Assembly: GCA_027563935.2 (NCBI GenBank)
Contig: CM050454.1
Coordinates: forward strand, 23,185,501-23,249,500
Length of the DNA stretch: 64,000 nucleotides
Source of the DNA: Costus lasius
Taxonomy: Eukaryota > Streptophyta > Magnoliopsida > Zingiberales > Costaceae
Direction: 5' to 3'
Shown here: positions 1 to 11,316 of the stretch, piece after piece
Position numbering within the stretch: the first letter of the stretch is position 1
Layout of the letters: every line of letters starts with the position of its first letter
The notes under the pieces: model-generated
Told to the model about the DNA's origin: nothing
The model's database searches: none
Seen by the model: only the letters and a program-made list of their open reading frames with translations
Position numbers and translations under genes: made by a program

Positions 1-1015
1 TAATGGATCTACCAAGCTGGTTCTCTACTTCATGTCTAAACTCCTTAAATTTCTCAAAGGATTCAGACTTATGTCTCATCAGATGGACATAACCATATCT
101 ACTGAAGTCATCAGTAAACGCGATGAAGTAGTTGTACCCTCCTCTAGCTTGTTTATTGAAAGGCCCACACACATCAGTATGTATGAGATCTAATAAACCT
201 CCTGCCCTCTCACCAGTCTTGGTGAAGGTTGCCTTTGTCATTTTCCCTAATAAACAAGTCTCACATATATCAAGTTCCTCCAAGGAACTCGAATCTAACA
301 ACCCATTTGCATGGAGTTGTCGAATGCGATTCTTGTTTATATGGGCTAATCGACAATGCCGTAGGAAAGCACCAACTGAACCACTCAGTTTGGTCCTTTT
401 ATTATTTATGTTACAAATAGAGCTATCCATGTCCAAGACATGCGGACCATTGCACAAAGTACCCTTCCCATAAAACATGTTTGCAAAAGAAAAAGAACAT
501 AAGTTCTCTTTTATTTCAAACCTAAATCCTTTCTTTGCGCAGCAAGGAGTGGATACAATGTTTTGGTAAGGGAAGGTACATAATAGCAATTGTCTAGCTT
601 TAACTGAAGTCCAGAAAGCAGGGAGAGAAACTCCTAAAGCAACAGCAGCAATTTGCGCCATGTTATCTATCCGTAGGTCAATCTCTCTAGGCCTTACCGA
701 TCTACCCTTTCTGAGCGTTTGCATATTTGTACAAATATGAGCTCCACATGCGGTATCCAATACCCATGTCATAGGAGTAGAAAGGTTGACTTCGGTAACA
801 TAAATACCTGAGCATGAAGACAAGGCCTTGCCTTTCTTCTCCTCATTCTGAAGTTGCAACATGTCCTTCAACATGTGAGGTGGCCCTCCACATGAATAGC
901 ACCTATTATTCCTGATCATATCCATCTTTAATTTCAGTTCCTTGGTCAAGACTTTCGGCTCAACACACTGAATATCAACTTTAGGAGGATTGAGCTCAAC
1001 CAATTCATCAAAGAG
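1..1015 (-). pseudogene. Copia A gag-pol fragment: zinc knuckle, protease, GAG-pre-integrase, integrase start
   Basis: Reading from about 1015 down to 1 gives, in order, a decayed zinc knuckle (CYSCGGPPHM, last Cys lost, near 870-903), the protease core WVLDTACGAHIC near 745-770, the GAG-pre-integrase zinc region (RHCRLAHINKNRIRQLHANG, then CETCLLGKM), and the integrase start (IHTDVCGPF, then FTDDFSRYGYV). The element continues beyond the left edge, so RT and RNase H are not visible. The protein closely resembles F at 48487, and the LTRs match too, so A and F are one family. Some segments need frame changes. The family is Ty1/copia; the Angela/BARE-like gag of its relatives suggests that lineage (inference). 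Confidence 0.85.
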
Positions 1016-1072
1016 CTGCCTTAGATTAAAATAATCTCAGAGGCACTCTTCGATTCATATCACCCTCTAAAT

Positions 1073-1315
1073 TCAGGTGACATGTTGGTTAGCAACCTCC
1101 AAAGTATCAACCTGATGCTTATCATAAGCATCCCTCTCAGCCGCTGAGGCCGAGCATGGAAGTGGCTCAGGAAAAGGACGCTCAAGGACATAAAGCTTCC
1201 TTTCGAGCTTGAGCATGATTCTCAAGCTCATATACCAAACCAGTAAGTTGGATCCAACCAACTTATCCCTTTCCAGGGTAGATCGCAATGAACAAATGCC
1301 ATTGTTCATAGCCAT
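1073..1315 (-). pseudogene. Copia A gag, N-terminal piece with internal deletion
   Basis: The ATG at 1315 opens a copia gag N-terminus with LERDKLVGSNLLVWY and LKLERKLYVLERPFPEP, matching the intact gag start of H at 20926 (LEREKFAGPNFSDWF). About 80 residues in it stops. The middle of gag seen in H (the ERYNLTKLFF and LPPSF regions) is absent before the zinc knuckle near 900, so this gag has a large internal deletion and cannot work. Confidence 0.8.
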
Positions 1316-2997
1316 TGTTCTACAACAACCAAGAAACAGCAGATTAGTACTACTTTGAGTCATTTAAACTGGACTTGTTTTAAATGATCATGGCTCCCAC
1401 TATTTTTAATCGAATTGACAACCCACAAAGTCAATCGAGAAATCCAACATTTCCTAGTGAGATGAGATCCTCATTCCACACAGGGCTTCGCGTCCCACGA
1501 GGGTGGGATGAGATGCACAAAGTGACCCATGTTTCCTAAGGTGGGCGCGCCGGCCGATTGCTCCAAGCAATTCCCCTTATTGAGACAGTCCAGGCATTTC
1601 ATGTCCAGCGAGGGCTGGATACAGCATGAAACCCTAACCTCTCAACGATGCCTCTTGAGTTTCACCATGTGCCTAGCACACATGAAAATCTAGTCAAGTC
1701 CATTCCTAACCGTTATGCCCAGGGCCAACAAGTTTCCTTGCGAAGGCACGCCCAGGTTAAAACTGGACTGGGGAAACCATTGTCACCATGCATTTTCTAA
1801 AGATAAGTGGGTGTGTCCCACGAGGGTGGGAAACAATTCACAACTCCACTGATCGATAGCTTAGTGAGGGCTACGCGTTAGAAGGCTACCAGACTTGATA
1901 TTTTAATTGAGGGTTTTTGTTTAAGGTCTCATCATCTCAGTTTTATCTTATGTCTATCATTACAGGCATGCAATCCTACGGTGATAACATAATGATAAAA
2001 TATTACAGGGATGCTTCTGCAGATAATAATAAAAGCAGTAAAGAATGATGTGATCATATCCTATTCAAGACATTGAACCAATCCATGCCATGAAAGAGGT
2101 TCAACTCTTGTCCTAGAACTCAAGCCCCAAAAAACTAGACCTAGCCTAGCCGACCTCTAGCTTGAACTTCAAGGTTGGCTCCAAGGTCCTTCTCTCATGG
2201 TTTAGCTCTCAAACCCTAGAGGTACACTTTAAAAGTTCCCCATAGGTTCGGCCAATGCCATGGTCTTCCTCCAAGGAAGGTGCGCCACTATGCAAGGGGC
2301 CAAGATGGCTAGCTCTTAAACCAAAAGAGGTTTGGCCAAGCTTTCTTGCGCCACCAAGCAACCAAGCACCAACTTGCATGCGCCACCTTGCATGCTTGCG
2401 CCATCAAGCAAGATGCGAGCATTAAGGTCCAAGAAGGATGCGCCTAGCCCTTAATCTTCATGTTAATTTTTTACAAAAATAATGAAAAAGATGGCACGCA
2501 GGCCGCACAAAGATACATCACAGGCATGCAAAAGGGGCTTGACTCATGATCATAACATTATGCACAATCAAGGTATTTACTCATGCAATTCTACATGCTC
2601 ATGAAAAACATAAAATCTGAAATTTTACTTTTTCATAAAACTAGTCTCTTTTTCTCATCTTCTTCTCACAAATCTTTTGGTTAATTGCGATTTATTTTTC
2701 ATGATGATTTCAGAGATCCTTTCGGCTGGCAATTTTGTCAGATCAAGAGACTTGGCCAGTCCGAAGACACAATGCCCGTCCTACTTGACAAAATTATGTG
2801 CGCCTTTGATCTTTAAATTAGACAAGAAAAATAGTCCAAAAATCCAAAAGAGATTGAGAGGATGATAGAAACAAGAAACCCTAATTTTTCTACTTTTAGA
2901 AAAATCGTTTGCCATGCATCATGCTATTTACGAAAATAGAGATATGGCATGTGAGCATGAAAGAAAAGCATAAAACATCGTTCGAGTCTTGCAAGTC
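1316..2997 (-). other. Copia A 5' leader (gag start to primer-binding site)
   Basis: Non-coding leader of element A, transcribed leftward. Its gag-proximal half contains three similar hairpins on the + strand at 1493-1508, 1604-1619 and 1816-1831, each a 6 bp stem around a GAGG loop (CCUC in the element RNA). The middle, 2150-2460, is a loose run of phrases such as TTCGGCCA and GCGCCA. No coding region is supported; the short open frame at 2677 lies on the opposite strand and has no family resemblance. Confidence 0.75.
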
Positions 2998-3009
2998 GCT
3001 CTGATACCA
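2998..3009 (-). promoter_or_regulatory. Primer-binding site of copia A (initiator tRNA-Met)
   Basis: The minus strand reads TGGTATCAGAGC one base after the 5' LTR end. This is the standard plant copia primer-binding site, complementary to the 3' part of initiator tRNA-Met. It fixes A as a minus-strand element whose 5' LTR is 3011-4977. Confidence 0.9.
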
Positions 3010-3010
3010 C

Positions 3011-4977
3011 TGTTGGGAAACCCCGGGGATATTTTACAATTTTTCAGAAATAGAGATTACAACATACATTGCACAGCGGAAGCAATATCCCCGAAACAGG
3101 CCGGTTCCAAAAACCCAGTGAAGATTGCAACCAAGAGAGTCGACACGATGAGTTAGGAAATACCTTAGAGCAAGATGAGGTCGATGTCGTGATAGGCACC
3201 CAAGCGTGCGCCCTCTGTAGTTTCACACACACGGATGCCTCGAGTTCTCTTCTTCCACACCCGGTGCTAGACTCGGGAAGAAGATCCAAGCCTTGTGCTC
3301 GCCCTCTTCAATTCTGCACTACCTCCAAGGTGTATGCGCCAAGAAGAAGGAGAGGAGAAGTAGTCGCCAAGTCCAAGTCCTTCTTGAGCCAAGAGGAGGA
3401 GAAGAAGACTTGTGCTTGCGGCTAGATGATGGAGGAAGAGAAGTTGCGCCAAGAGCCTCCAAGCTTTCGCCCCTCTCTATTGATTACGCCTCCAAGGAAT
3501 TGTCACTTATGAGAGGGGGTGGCTAGGTGCTCTTTTATAGGGCAAGAGGCGATTTGTGAAAGGCTAGGATCAAGACAAGTGGGCGGCTAGGATGAGAAGG
3601 TTTGAGGCAAGGAAAGTCTCCAAGACATTTCCATAATTCTCATTCAACCATTCCTTTTGTGCCCACGCCTTTCCTTGTGCGCCAAGGCCTTGCCTTGCGC
3701 CCCAAGTAATGCCATAGAGGCATTCATACCATAAGGGATAAAGGGGGGAGGCGCCAATTGCTTCCTTATGAAGCAAATTGTGCCACTTCTCCCCATTATG
3801 CCCATAGGAGCCTAGGGGAGAAGATTTGTCCCCATTATACCCTTCTAGCCCTTCTTCTCTTCATGACAACTTATTAGTGAGCCCAACTTAGCAATGGGCC
3901 TAGCCCAAAGACCATTAGTCATGTTAACCAAGCGATTGGATCCAATTCAACTTAACCCATGGTCAAATGTGGCTAACCATGGTTAATTCGGCCAATATGC
4001 CAAAAATAGAAGTTGGCTTCAATAAGTTTCTTCCATCTCATCAGGCCCATTGGCGCTGATGAAATCTCTAAAATAGATCCGAGTTATTCAATAACTCGAT
4101 CATAAGGCTTCCCGATCAATACGAGAACTCGAGTATCAAGGTGTGCGACCCTATAGGTCCCTCTGATGTTGGCAGTGCTGACCAAATGTCACCACAAGCA
4201 GTGAGTGGCACCTAGCAGTGCATCGCTGCTACCCAAGTCATCGAAATGGATATCGACATCGACATCCCCATCATTGCAACAAGGTACAGATGCATTACAG
4301 TCTCTTTACCGAACTGATATCCGATTGGACAAGTGTGTCACCACTTGTTTTTACCCAATCACATGGTTATGACTAAATCAGGTTCTCACCTGGGTATGGC
4401 CATACACTTTCAGTCATAGAACCATAGAGGAGCTCCATGGATATCATACTTCCCTTAGGAAGGGGCAAATCCTATGTCTGTCCATTGACCTTCTCATATG
4501 GGTCGTGACATGCTCAATGACAACCGTTATGACCTCCCAACTACGGCGAGGTGTTAGGTTGTATCAAAGCAAGTCCCTAACCATATAGAATGGTCAATGA
4601 CCTCAAGTCAAGGGATCAATGCATCTCCTGTCACTTGTGAGGATAACTTATGATACCAAGTCATAGCCTCATAGCGGGTCTATCCAGTATATCCTCCAAT
4701 GATATACCCATGTCTCTGCGTTAGCACCACGTGCCTAACCAGCTCACATACCAGTCTCACAAGTACCATAGGTATCCCATATCCACTAAGGTACATCGAC
4801 TTGGGGACAATAGTTCGAGCACAGATCTAATCTGTCTCCAGGGACATTATCATATTAGTACATATGCGCAGATGTAAACAAACATAGATAACGACAATGC
4901 CAGAAAGATATATGAATATCAGACTCAAGTAGTACAAAGATGGACTAAAACTAGGTCCTAGGGCATATACACCAACA
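3011..4977 (-). mobile_element. 5' LTR of copia A, 1967 bp
   Basis: It begins TGTTGGGAAACC and ends CACCAACA, with TG...CA termini. It is flanked internally by the primer-binding site and externally by gypsy I pol sequence. The same LTR family is found at 51216-53086 (F) and as fragments at 12339-12395/30841-31060, 31137-32630 and 34900-35566. A TATA box lies at 3531-3539 on the minus strand. The GC-rich open frames at 3044-3526 lie in R/U5 and are not conserved between copies. Confidence 0.9.
3531..3539 (-). promoter_or_regulatory. TATA box of the copia A LTR
   Basis: The minus strand reads TATAAAAGA, about 520 bp before the LTR 3' end. The corresponding place in the related LTR of F has TATAAATA at 52575. 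This is the likely Pol II promoter marking the U3/R boundary. Confidence 0.6.
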
Positions 4978-6707
4978 CTGCTATGCAGCCTACAGACTGG
5001 AATCTTCCTTTTGAATTAATGTGCGATGCAAGCGACTTCGCTGTGGGAGCTGTACTGGGGCAGCAAAAGGACAACAAGCTCCATGCCATATATTACGCGA
5101 GCCGCACTTTAGACGAGGCGCAGATTAATTATGCTATGACGGAGAAGGAGCTGCTTGCCATCGTCTTCGCTTTTGATAAGTTTCGATCCTATTTGATTAA
5201 TTCTAAAATAATCATTTTCACTGACCATGCAGCGATTAGATATCTGATGAGCAAGAAAGATGCGAAGCCGAGACTTATTAGATGGATCCTTCTCATACAA
5301 GAGTTCGACCTGGAGATTCGGGATAAGAAAGGAGCAGAAAACTCGGTGGTAGATCACCTATCCCGACTGATTCATGAGAAAGAAGGACAGACCCGAGATG
5401 GTCTTGAGATCAATGATAATTTTCCTGAAGAGCAACTGCTCGCCATTATGGCACAAGCTACGCCATGGTACGCGGACTTTGTAAATTTTTTGGCTACTGA
5501 TATTTTTCCACATTATTTGACATTTCAAATGAAAAAGAAATTCTTATCTGATGTACGACACTACTATTGGGACGATCCATACCTCTACCGACGATGTGTT
5601 GACGGGCTTTTTAGAAGATGTATACCAGATTCAGAAATTTCCAATGTACTTTTTTAATGTCATTCTTCACCTTATGGTGGACATGCTAGCGCTGAAAAGA
5701 CAACATTCAAAGTTCTACAATCATGACAATATTGGCCCACCATTTTCAGAGATGCTCGAAAGTTTATTCAGAGATGTGATAGTTGCCAAAGGAGTGGCAA
5801 CATTTCTAAACGAGATGAACTCCCCCTCAACTACATTTTGGAAGTTGAAATATTCGATGTCTGGGGTATAGACTTTATGGGGCCATTTCCATCGTCGTGC
5901 GGCAACAAGTATATCCTAGTAGCAGTGGATTACGTCTCGAAATGGGTTGAAGCTGCTGCTGCTGCAACTTGTGATTCTCGAGTGGTATCACAGATGCTAA
6001 AGAAGACAATATTTCCACGATTTTGGGTCCCGAGGGTATTGAGAAAGTAAAGGGTGAAGCATAAAGTTGCAACACCTTATCACCCCCAAACTAGCGGACA
6101 GGTCGAAGTCTCGAACCGTGAGATTAAATGTATACTTGAGAGGACAGTTTCTACATCGAGAAAGGATTGGGCCCTTAAATTGGATGATGCTTTATGGGCC
6201 TATAGGATGGCATTTAAGACTCCATTGGGAATGTCACCATTTTAGCTTATCTATGGCAAATCTTGCCATCTACCAGTGGAGATAGAGCATAGAGCGTATT
6301 GGGCTGTTAAATTGCTGAACTATGATTTGAAATCTGTAGAAGAGAGGAGGAAATTCCAGTTGAATGAGTTAGATGAAGTGAGAATGTTTGCTTATGAGAA
6401 CTACAAATTGTACAAGGAAAGAACAAAATTTTGGCATGACCGGCGCATTAGGAAGAAAGAATTTAAAGAAGGAGACCAGGTTCTACTATTCAATTCACGT
6501 CTCAGGCTCTTCCCTGGAAAGCTTAGGACACGTTGGTCAGGACCCTTTGTGATTCAAAAGGTTTATCCTCATGGAGCTATAATGATATGGAGTGAACATT
6601 CAGGGAGTTTCACTGTCAATGGGCAAAGGCTGAAGATTTACTATGAATCTGAATCGGTTGAAAAGGGGAGTACTCAAGCTCTCCTCGTACCTCCATCTTC
6701 TACCTGA
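4978..6707 (+). pseudogene. Gypsy I pol fragment: RNase H and integrase (Athila-like)
   Basis: The 5' part was cut off by the insertion of copia A. The first frame (4983-5657) is a gypsy RNase [47 protein letters not shown] and VVDHLSRL. It then enters the integrase zinc region and stops. Frame changes follow. The integrase core shows [20 protein letters not shown] near 5866-5925. The segment with the second catalytic Asp is missing near 6040, and [19 protein letters not shown] with the Glu appears at 6069. A clean C-terminal frame (6276-6707) ends VPPSST. At least two frame breaks, one deletion and an in-frame stop at 6243 mean it cannot make integrase. Confidence 0.9.
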
Positions 6708-6747
6708 TAAACTTACTGGCTGAGATACCGACCTAAAAGTAGCGCTC

Positions 6748-6765
6748 CTTGGGAGGCAGCCCAAG
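6748..6765 (+). other. Hairpin after the gypsy I pol stop
   Basis: CTTGGG-AGGCAG-CCCAAG, a 6 bp stem with a 6-base loop, 40 bp downstream of the pol stop. The same hairpin occurs in E at 43756-43773 (CTTGGG-TGGCAA-CCCAAG) in the equivalent place. Its function is unknown; it could act in RNA stability, splicing or termination between pol and the downstream gene. Confidence 0.55.
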
Positions 6766-7830
6766 TATCTAATGCTTAGTGTAGTTTGTTGTTTATAGCT
6801 TTTATCTATCTCCTTGTGTTTCTTTGTAATTTAGTTTACTATGCTTAGTGAGCATTTTTTGTTCATTTCTTTGCTTCATTCTGATGAACTTTATCTCATA
6901 GTGAATGTAGGAATGATATGCAGGAAGCTGGGAGCTGAAAAAAGTCAATTTCAAGGATTTTTATGAAAATACGGGCTGGCCGTGAAATGTGATACGGCCG
7001 GATTTTGGAATTTCAGCATATGGAAGTTTTTCGCCGAGAAGAGCACAGCCGCGCCCGTGAAATGATTTCTGGCCATTCTTTGCAAACTTGTTTTTCGCCG
7101 AGAGAAATACGGCCAGGCAGTGTTACACTACACGGGTGTAATTTGAGTGACTATTTTCTCCCGAGGATTACACAACCGCACATGTGCTTCATAACATGGG
7201 CGTATTCTTCTGAACCCATTTTTCGCCGAGAACAATATGGCTGGTGCTGTATCAAAGTTACACCCGTATCTTCAAAGTTCGAGCATAACACCTGCAGCTG
7301 TATTTTCTTTCTTGGGCATTCTTCTTCAACCATATTTTCGCCGAGAGAAATACGGGCATAGGTGTATTATGATATACGCCTATAACTTCATCACTCTTGC
7401 TGGTCAAAGCTGGTCAACACCCTTTCATTTAAATGCACCGCCTAAGGGTTTTCACGACTTCCCCTATGCCCTAGAGCACACCAGCGACTGCCGCGGCCCC
7501 TCTTCCCATTCTTCTCCGTCGCCGATCGGCGTCTCCAGCCTTCCAGCGAGTTCACCGGAGTTCCTACTGCTGCCGTTGCCATTATTGTTCTCCCTCTATG
7601 CACAAACAGCTTCCGGCATGCGACATTGAAGGGATTTGTGTCCTGTGCCATCCTATCCGCTCTGCGACGCTTCTCACATCAGGCAACTCTCTGATCTATT
7701 CTTTATCTCCAACGCGGTGAAATCGGTTCTAGCTTGATCGACATTGAAGGCGTTCATTCTATCTTCTGTTTCGTACCGAGATTTCTCTGCTTTTCTCTGT
7801 TTTTTGGGTTTCTCTGTTTCTGGGATATCA
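6766..7830 (+). other. Gypsy I region between pol and the ORF-1-type gene
   Basis: No conserved coding region. From 6960 to 7360 it holds four copies of a TTTTCGCCGAGA-type repeat, at about 7028, 7088, 7222 and 7336, mixed with CGG/CCG-rich ATACGG motifs; a fifth copy sits in the LTR near 10717. A possible 3' splice site (GATATGCAG, then GAAGC) lies at about 6920, consistent with the downstream gene being read from a spliced RNA, as proposed for Athila elements. The short open frames here differ in frame and resemble nothing. Confidence 0.5.
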
Positions 7831-9270
7831 ATGGCACCCAAACGAAAAGTTATGGCAAAGAAGCGCACCTCCCGTGCTGGTACTTCCTCATCAAAGGGTC
7901 CTTCTTCATCTCGTTCAGGCAAACAACAGCAACCCCCTGCCGAAGCTCAACCAGCTGCCGCGCCATATGGTTTTCCACTTTGTAATGCTGCCCAAGAATC
8001 TGCTTGCGCTCTTATTCTACAACGCCAGATCATCAACACGCGCTATCTTGATACAGAAGCAATGCGTATGTTGGGACTTTATGAAGATGTTCAGTGGATG
8101 TATGCAAATATCGGATGGCAGCAGTTCTTTGGATTACATCATGCCACATATATACCACTGACTTTGGAATTCTTTAGTTCCTTAAATGTCCAAGTGAGTA
8201 CATATGACGATGCAGATAAAGGCCGGATTTCATTCTGGTTACAAGGCAAGGAATTCTCACTGACTCTCCAACGTTTAAACCAAATTTTTGGTTTTCTAGA
8301 GGACGGCACGCGACGGGCACCTCGGGATTATAACGAGTGTGAATTTTGGAAGATCATTAGTCATGACCTCTACTATGCCTCCAAGACAGCTCGTGCCAGT
8401 TCCATAAGTAACCCCGTACTCCAATACGTACATAGGGTGTTGACACACTCTATCTTTGGTAGAGGTGAAAGTGACAGCATGGTACGCTCCACCGAGGTCC
8501 TCTTCATCTGGGCAATGCTGCATGGATTTAAATTGAACTCTGCTTACTTTCAGGTCAAGCAACTATATAAGGTAGCACGAGCCCAGAAAGGAATGGTCGT
8601 CATGGGTGGACTCGTTACACACGTTGCCTTAACTTTAGGAGTTGACCCTACTGTTATGCCTAAAGCCAAAGGGCGTAACCGCATTGATTTGGACTCTTGC
8701 ATTTCTATGAAGCTGATAGTGAAAGAGGGTGATGACTATTGTCTGATTTTCAAGGGCAACGATACTACTATTCCACTACCTAATCAAAGGCGCACCACTA
8801 TACGTGATAAACAAAATTGGACCTTAGGGCCTGAGGTACTTGAGGAGATCCCTACCCCAGTTTCTACAGCTGCACCGATACCACCAACAGGAAGTTCATT
8901 TGGTTATGGAGCCTTCACTCCCTCCTCTGCTCCAGACGTGGAGGGACGATGGAGTCGTATTGAAGAAAAGTTGGACCGCCTACTTACCATCACAGACGGT
9001 ATTGAAGACACATTGGCACAGATGCGCTTTGATATGTCTAGCCTCCATGACGAACATCGCGGGCTTAGTGATGAACTAAAATGCCAAGCCAAATTTCTGA
9101 GTTCTTTCTGGGCATCATTCAATGATCTCAAGACAAAATTGCAGTCTGACCTTGGTGATGGTGATTCTGATGACATCCGGGGAGACGGCGATGATGATGA
9201 AGATGAGGCTCAAGAACCAGGCATGGAGATGAGCACAGACGAGGATGATGGTGGTGATGGCACCTCTTAG
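7831..9270 (+). CDS. Athila ORF-1-type protein in the env-like position of gypsy I
   Basis: Intact 480-residue frame starting MAPKRKVMAKKRTSR. The frame is open upstream to an ATG at 7744, which would add 29 residues including a hydrophobic FLCFLGFSVSGI; I prefer 7831 because the basic start looks like a natural N-terminus. The core contains ILQRQIINTRYLDTEAMRML, GLHHATYIPLTLEFFSSL, SNPVLQYVHRVLTHSIFGRG and LFIWAMLHGF, which fits the Athila ORF-1 family as I know it. The C-terminal third has a probable coiled coil (RIEEKLDRLLTITDGIEDTL onward) and a very acidic Asp/Glu tail. No clear transmembrane segment is visible, so an envelope role is unsupported; its function is unknown. It lies between pol and the 3' LTR. 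It is open although pol upstream is broken. Confidence 0.8.
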   Translation: MAPKRKVMAKKRTSRAGTSSSKGPSSSRSGKQQQPPAEAQPAAAPYGFPLCNAAQESACALILQRQIINTRYLDTEAMRMLGLYEDVQWMYANIGWQQFFGLHHATYIPLTLEFFSSLNVQVSTYDDADKGRISFWLQGKEFSLTLQRLNQIFGFLEDGTRRAPRDYNECEFWKIISHDLYYASKTARASSISNPVLQYVHRVLTHSIFGRGESDSMVRSTEVLFIWAMLHGFKLNSAYFQVKQLYKVARAQKGMVVMGGLVTHVALTLGVDPTVMPKAKGRNRIDLDSCISMKLIVKEGDDYCLIFKGNDTTIPLPNQRRTTIRDKQNWTLGPEVLEEIPTPVSTAAPIPPTGSSFGYGAFTPSSAPDVEGRWSRIEEKLDRLLTITDGIEDTLAQMRFDMSSLHDEHRGLSDELKCQAKFLSSFWASFNDLKTKLQSDLGDGDSDDIRGDGDDDEDEAQEPGMEMSTDEDDGGDGTS

Positions 9271-10338
9271 TTTTTGTGAGTATCATACCCTACATTTTCC
9301 AAATTTTGTGTACTTATTCATAGCACAAAGGACTGTGCTGCATTTAGTCTGGGAGATATGTAGGGTATTCTGATGCTGTTTTATGTTTTGTGAAATCGTT
9401 TTGTGATGCTATTTTGTTGTCTCCATGACGATATTTTGTATGCTTTTTTGTGATGATGTGATGGTACTCTGATGCTAAGATGCTATTTTGTGTAACTATT
9501 CTGATACTATTTTGTTGTACCTGATGATGGAATGTTCTTGAAATTTTTTGTTTGTGAATTGTGATTTCACATGATGAATATTTAGGATGCCATGGTATGT
9601 ATGACATTGTTCTTTGTTTAACCTTGTCTCCTTGTATGCCAACTGTGATTAAGATAGATAGGTTCTTGTAATTAGTTTATTCGATGGATGACAATTGATG
9701 GGGAACATGTTCAATTTTATTAAGGTTTTCAAAACTTATGTGATGTTTTTGTTCTTCTGGTTAAGTGGATTGCTTTATTTATCTATGTGGTTTACCTGGT
9801 TGCTTGTTGGTATGGAAACTCAATGCATAACCCTCGCCACTTCCTATCATATTCAAATCATTTGCCCTCCACACTACAATTTAGGGCAATCATTTCAAAA
9901 AAAAAAGAAAAAAAAATTTTGGAAAAAATTCTCTAACAAAAGTTTAGAGACAAAAAAAAAACGGACACAAAAATAAAAGGGGGTTTCTTTCATTCAGTTT
10001 TCCATTACAACCAGCTTTCTACGCCAGCATTGAGTTTTTCATCCCCATTAGTAATCTTGGTAATCTTCAATGGGTGAATGAAGTTTATTTATATGATGGG
10101 AGTTCATTGTCTTGCATAGGTTGCAAGTCCTTTTTGATCTTGGATTGTGGGACCTTATTGATTTGACTTTTGACAATTTGCTAATTACTTTGAATTTTGA
10201 AGATTAGCATGGTTTATTCTTGATGAATATTTCCTTGGAGACAAGTTATAAGCTAAGATCATTTTCTATCATATCTGGTTTGTCTGTTTTCTGATTTTCA
10301 TTGCTTGAGGGCAAGTAGGGATTTTAGTCTAGGAGATT
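9271..10338 (+). other. Gypsy I 3' non-coding region and polypurine tract
   Basis: AT-rich sequence with no conserved frame and an A-rich tract at 9895-9963. It ends in TTGCTTGAGGGCAAGTAGGG (10301-10320), a short hairpin-plus-purine segment just before the LTR. E has the matching TTGCTTGAGGACAAGCAA at 46141, also just before its 3' LTR. This is the likely polypurine-tract region for second-strand priming. Confidence 0.6.
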
Positions 10339-10964
10339 TGATACCTTGTCATATGTTGTAATTCCTGATATATTTATTTCACGAATCAAGGCCTATTTTG
10401 TTACTTTTGTATCTCTTTCAGCACTTATTTCCTTGTTATTTTCGGAATCTACACATTTCTTCGCCTTTCATGTGTTTCAGGTTAATTCACTTATCTATGG
10501 AGCCTAAAACTGGAAATTAAAGTTATATGATGGTTAAGGATGAAAAGACGAAACTTCCCAGCAATTTTCAGCTCAAACGGGAATTGTTACCGAAAATACG
10601 GTCTGCCCATGAAAGTGTTCACGGCCGTATTTCTGAGGACGAATATTTCACATCATTTTCGAGCCGTGATCGAAGATACGACCGTGAAACACGGGAATGA
10701 AATTTTGGAATTATGTTCGCCGAGAAGAATACATCTATCCCGTGAAACAGAATACGCCCATGAAGTCAACTGAAGGCGCAACGCCGAATTCATCCGAGAG
10801 CTTCACGGGCCAGCCCAAGAAACGCTTCACGCCCGTATTTTTATACGCAGATCGCGACTATTGGCATTTCTCCCTCATTTCAAGTCAGATTTGGGGGATC
10901 TTTGTGTCAAAACGATGGGAATTAGAAGGGCTACACGTCAGAAACAAGAGGAAGTCAACCAGAC

Positions 10965-10974
10965 ATATAAAAGG
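10965..10974 (+). promoter_or_regulatory. TATA box of the gypsy I LTR
   Basis: ATATAAAAGG sits 627 bp into the LTR. It is the best Pol II promoter match in this LTR, and places transcription start near 11000, upstream of the hairpin array. Confidence 0.6.
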
Positions 10975-11316
10975 AAACATTTTGGGGGAAAAATTGATCG
11001 ACTCCGGGAGGATAGCGAGGAGAAGGAGAACAAGGAAGAAGACAGCGCTTGGAACCAGATCTTGGGGGAAAAGTTTGCATTTTTCTCCTCTATTTTCATC
11101 TTGTACCTCTTCTGTCTTGTGTATTCCTTCATATGAAAGAGATTTTAACCGAAACTATGCAAGTTGTAGCGTAAACACTCAATCGGATTTTTGGGCGTAG
11201 CCCACTTTTCAATCTATGAACTGATTTCTGTTGTTTTTAAGAGATTTTCTTGACTCTACTCGATCTTCACTGTGTTTATTCCGTAATCTTTGACTTGATC
11301 AATCAAATTTTACTCT

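Noticed and set aside
1441..1850. CRISPR-like array of short repeats
   Set aside because: Only three hairpins with unequal spacing inside a plant retrotransposon leader.
7744..7830. Signal peptide on the ORF-1-type protein
   Set aside because: Hydrophobic but directly followed by a typical basic N-terminus with its own ATG at 7831; kept only as an alternative start.
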